A DNA stretch of 64,000 nt from Enoplosus armatus (lineage: Eukaryota > Chordata > Actinopteri > Centrarchiformes > Enoplosidae): contig NC_092182.1 of assembly GCF_043641665.1 (NCBI RefSeq), positions 19,715,241-19,779,240 on the forward strand. The letters are read 5' to 3'. Of this stretch, positions 61,871-64,000 are shown piece after piece. Every line of letters begins with the position of its first letter. The stretch's first letter is position 1. Position numbers and translations under genes: made by a program. The notes under the pieces are model-generated. The model had not been told where the DNA came from. It searched no databases and worked only from the letters and a program-made list of their open reading frames with translations.

Positions 61871-63649
61871 CACGATATTTTTTCCATTGTTAATATAGAG
61901 ATATTCATTGGTGCATCTTTAACACTATTATGTAGATTGCATCAGCATTAATCACCTCATCACTAATATAATAGGCCCTCTCTAGATCTTATTCAAAAGC
62001 ATATACATAATAAAACTTTCATAGTGAAATTTAAACATTAGCGATGATGTTCATGATGAAAGCATGTAGCTCTGATGCTAATTTAACACACTAAACACAT
62101 CGTGATTTTACACAGATACACACTTTTCATTGGCTGCTCACACACGTGAACACACACAAATATACACGCACATAATTTGCCTGTGTCTCCAGATGCAGTG
62201 CAGCAGGTCAGATATCAGACTGCAGGTGACAGAGTTAAACCTGCAGCTCCTGCCCTGGCTCCTCCCCCCTCCTCTCCACCCTGCATGCCTGGAGGCACAG
62301 AGGACGGCTCGGGGCCGACTCATGTCGTGCCAGAGATTCACACTGGCAATTTGAGCTGTCAGCGTGCTCATGAATCACCTGGCTAAGGCATCATTACTCT
62401 AGAAGATTTATTGGAAACACATAGGCCAAATTTTCATACTAAGGCAGCAAGTGGAAGAGCCCCTGAGGGGATAAGGTGGTAGGTGGAGAATATGTGGGAA
62501 AAAGAAGGAGTTAGGAAATGGAGCGTTGACGAATAGCTATGAAAAGCTATAGAGGTGGTTGGGGGCCATAATAGTGTAATAATCTAAACACCTGAATCTT
62601 ATCTTTACTGATGAAGGTGATGCTGAAATACTTTTGGGAACTGATCTCAACTGATTCATGCATGGGGTGTTTGCCCAGTGACTGATTAGTGTTGCAATCA
62701 CTGATAGTCATGATTCAAACATTTGAGTAATCTTCTCAGACACTTGCATGTCCTGCATATTATTCTGTGGCTCAGAAAAAAATAAAATAAGGTAAATGTG
62801 TTGTCTTCTGTATGGAAACGAAAGAGTGCTTAAATCTAAAGATAAAGTTTGAATAAAGGCATGAAATGAATAAAGACATTAAAAGATAGTGTCTTAATAC
62901 ATTAGCTTTGCGCATATGTGTACATGTATGCAAAACTGTTTCAGTTGTTTTCTCTTACGGCTAATTTACGGAAGGAATGCAGCACTTCTTTCCATCTAAG
63001 ATGATGTGTGCATGTGACTGAGCATGAGATGCGCTTTTGTAAAATGGCTACTCGTGCAGGTGCATATTAAGACAATTTTTTAAACAAAACACATAAAAAG
63101 AGCACTTTCTTATTTACTCCGACAAACTGGAGGCGTGTACGCTGAAGAAAAAAAAACATATTGTTCTCTTTCGCACCTGGGGGTTAAGAGCTCTGCTCAA
63201 AAGCACTGTGGTGAAGGTTTTTCATTATTTCCAACCTCATTTTCTCTCTCTTTTTTCCCCAACCAGTCCAGGGACTGAAGCCAGCAATTTTGGTTCCAAC
63301 TGTACTTGTCTAACCTTCAGGCTACATCCACTGTGGCTCTAGATTGTTTCTTTGTTATTGCCAGCTGGCTGCAGAATAAGTTTTGAAAAAAGTCGCATCA
63401 TAGTCTAATCTGCTTTTCACAACCAAAGAAACAGTAGGATGATTCATTGGATCTTTTTAAATGCAATGCACATAAAAAGAACAAAAGATAAAGTGAGTGT
63501 ATTTCAAAACCAATAGAGAAGAGAAGACATAGCAAGAGAGAAAGTGATAAAACAGGGTCACACCATCACAACCTCTAACACCACACGCAGCAGCACAACA
63601 CATAGAAGCACACCTCTTCCACAGAAGTGGGAGAGACAGCCTCCCAACC
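61871..63649. other. Noncoding stretch with one exon-like block
   Basis: A GC-rich block at 62193-62386 behind a splice-acceptor-like tract has two overlapping open frames (see findings). An AATAAA word follows at about 62781. The rest is unremarkable. Confidence 0.4.
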
Positions 63650-63850
63650 TCAGAACTAGTCTGAGCAGCTCCTGATCCTTAAGAGTCCATAAGAATCCTT
63701 ATTAAGGTGGCATGTTAATGAGTTGCATTCAATTCCGCTACTCAAATGTCCAAGTGCCTGAGAAATCGCGTTGCAATTACCTGTCAGCCATCTGACAACA
63801 CCACCTCTCGACGTCTTGTCTCCGTCTCACACCTTTAATTAACTCCCCTC
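63650..63850. promoter_or_regulatory. Candidate conserved noncoding element
   Basis: Non-repetitive block with CCTTATTAAGGTGGCATG, GTTAATGAGTTGCATTC, GTTGCAATTACCTGTC and CTTTAATTAACTCC. TAATTA, E-box-like and PBX-like cores lie close together. Conservation is not testable here. Confidence 0.3.
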
Positions 63851-64000
63851 ATACTTTCAAAATGTAACCTGTTACACTCTCACTGCCACCAACAATCACT
63901 CTCAGTCAAATAAGCCTTAAGATTTATTCATTTCAGTGAAATAATCTTGGATCTATTCCAGTTTGCAGACTGCACTTTGATGATGCTGGTATCATAATTT
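63851..64000. other. End of window, nothing recognised
   Basis: Short unique-looking DNA. Confidence 0.5.

Noticed and set aside
1..64000. CRISPR array, rRNA, prophage or bacterial operon
   Set aside because: No spaced direct repeats, no rRNA words, no dense coding. The sequence is vertebrate noncoding DNA.

Overview
This 64 kb window looks like intergenic or intronic DNA from a ray-finned fish, probably a percomorph teleost. The base composition is AT-rich and no continuous gene is visible. The recognisable content is teleost-type repeats: a Tc1/mariner element, L2/CR1-like LINE ends with TGATTC tails, a LINE remnant of a different type, dispersed MITE-like repeats and many dinucleotide microsatellites. 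Nothing suggests bacterial or viral sequence. I found no intact protein-coding gene, rRNA, tRNA or CRISPR array. Repeat families were named from memory of their sequence style, not from a search.

Layout. From 1 to 5.7 kb the DNA is noncoding apart from a dispersed repeat at 1571-1985 that carries dense nuclear-receptor motifs, and a homeodomain-rich candidate enhancer at 2920-3460. From 5.7 to 7.8 kb there is a repeat cluster: a broken LINE reverse transcriptase ending in a TGATTC tail, a TTAA-flanked 680 bp element, and a second LINE 3' end in the opposite orientation. At 11.4-11.9 kb a MITE-like repeat is split by an inserted LINE 3' end. At 14.5-15.1 kb there are two further dispersed repeats, one with a sister copy at 61.6 kb. 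At 18.1-18.7 kb there is a candidate conserved noncoding element (CNE). A degenerate minus-strand LINE occupies 26.0-27.6 kb. From 29.6 to 35 kb there are several CNE-like blocks. The Tc1 element lies at 46.82-48.46 kb and is the best-defined feature: complete inverted terminal repeats, a TA target duplication, and a transposase gene broken by one stop and one frameshift.

How it works together. There is no operon or pathway here. The window reads as a regulatory-desert type of landscape: long unique stretches with TAATTA, octamer and similar motifs, interrupted by mobile elements. Two features deserve follow-up. One is a series of short perfect inverted repeats (16-17 bp arms at 29.9 kb and 39.6 kb, shorter ones elsewhere), too long to be chance and consistent with local template-switch events or folded RNA. 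The other is the transposon-borne estrogen-response and DR1 motif cluster near 1.8 kb. A few exon-like stretches (18.8, 21.7, 23.6, 60.0 and 62.2 kb) are reported with low confidence, because pseudo-exons are common in sequence of this kind.
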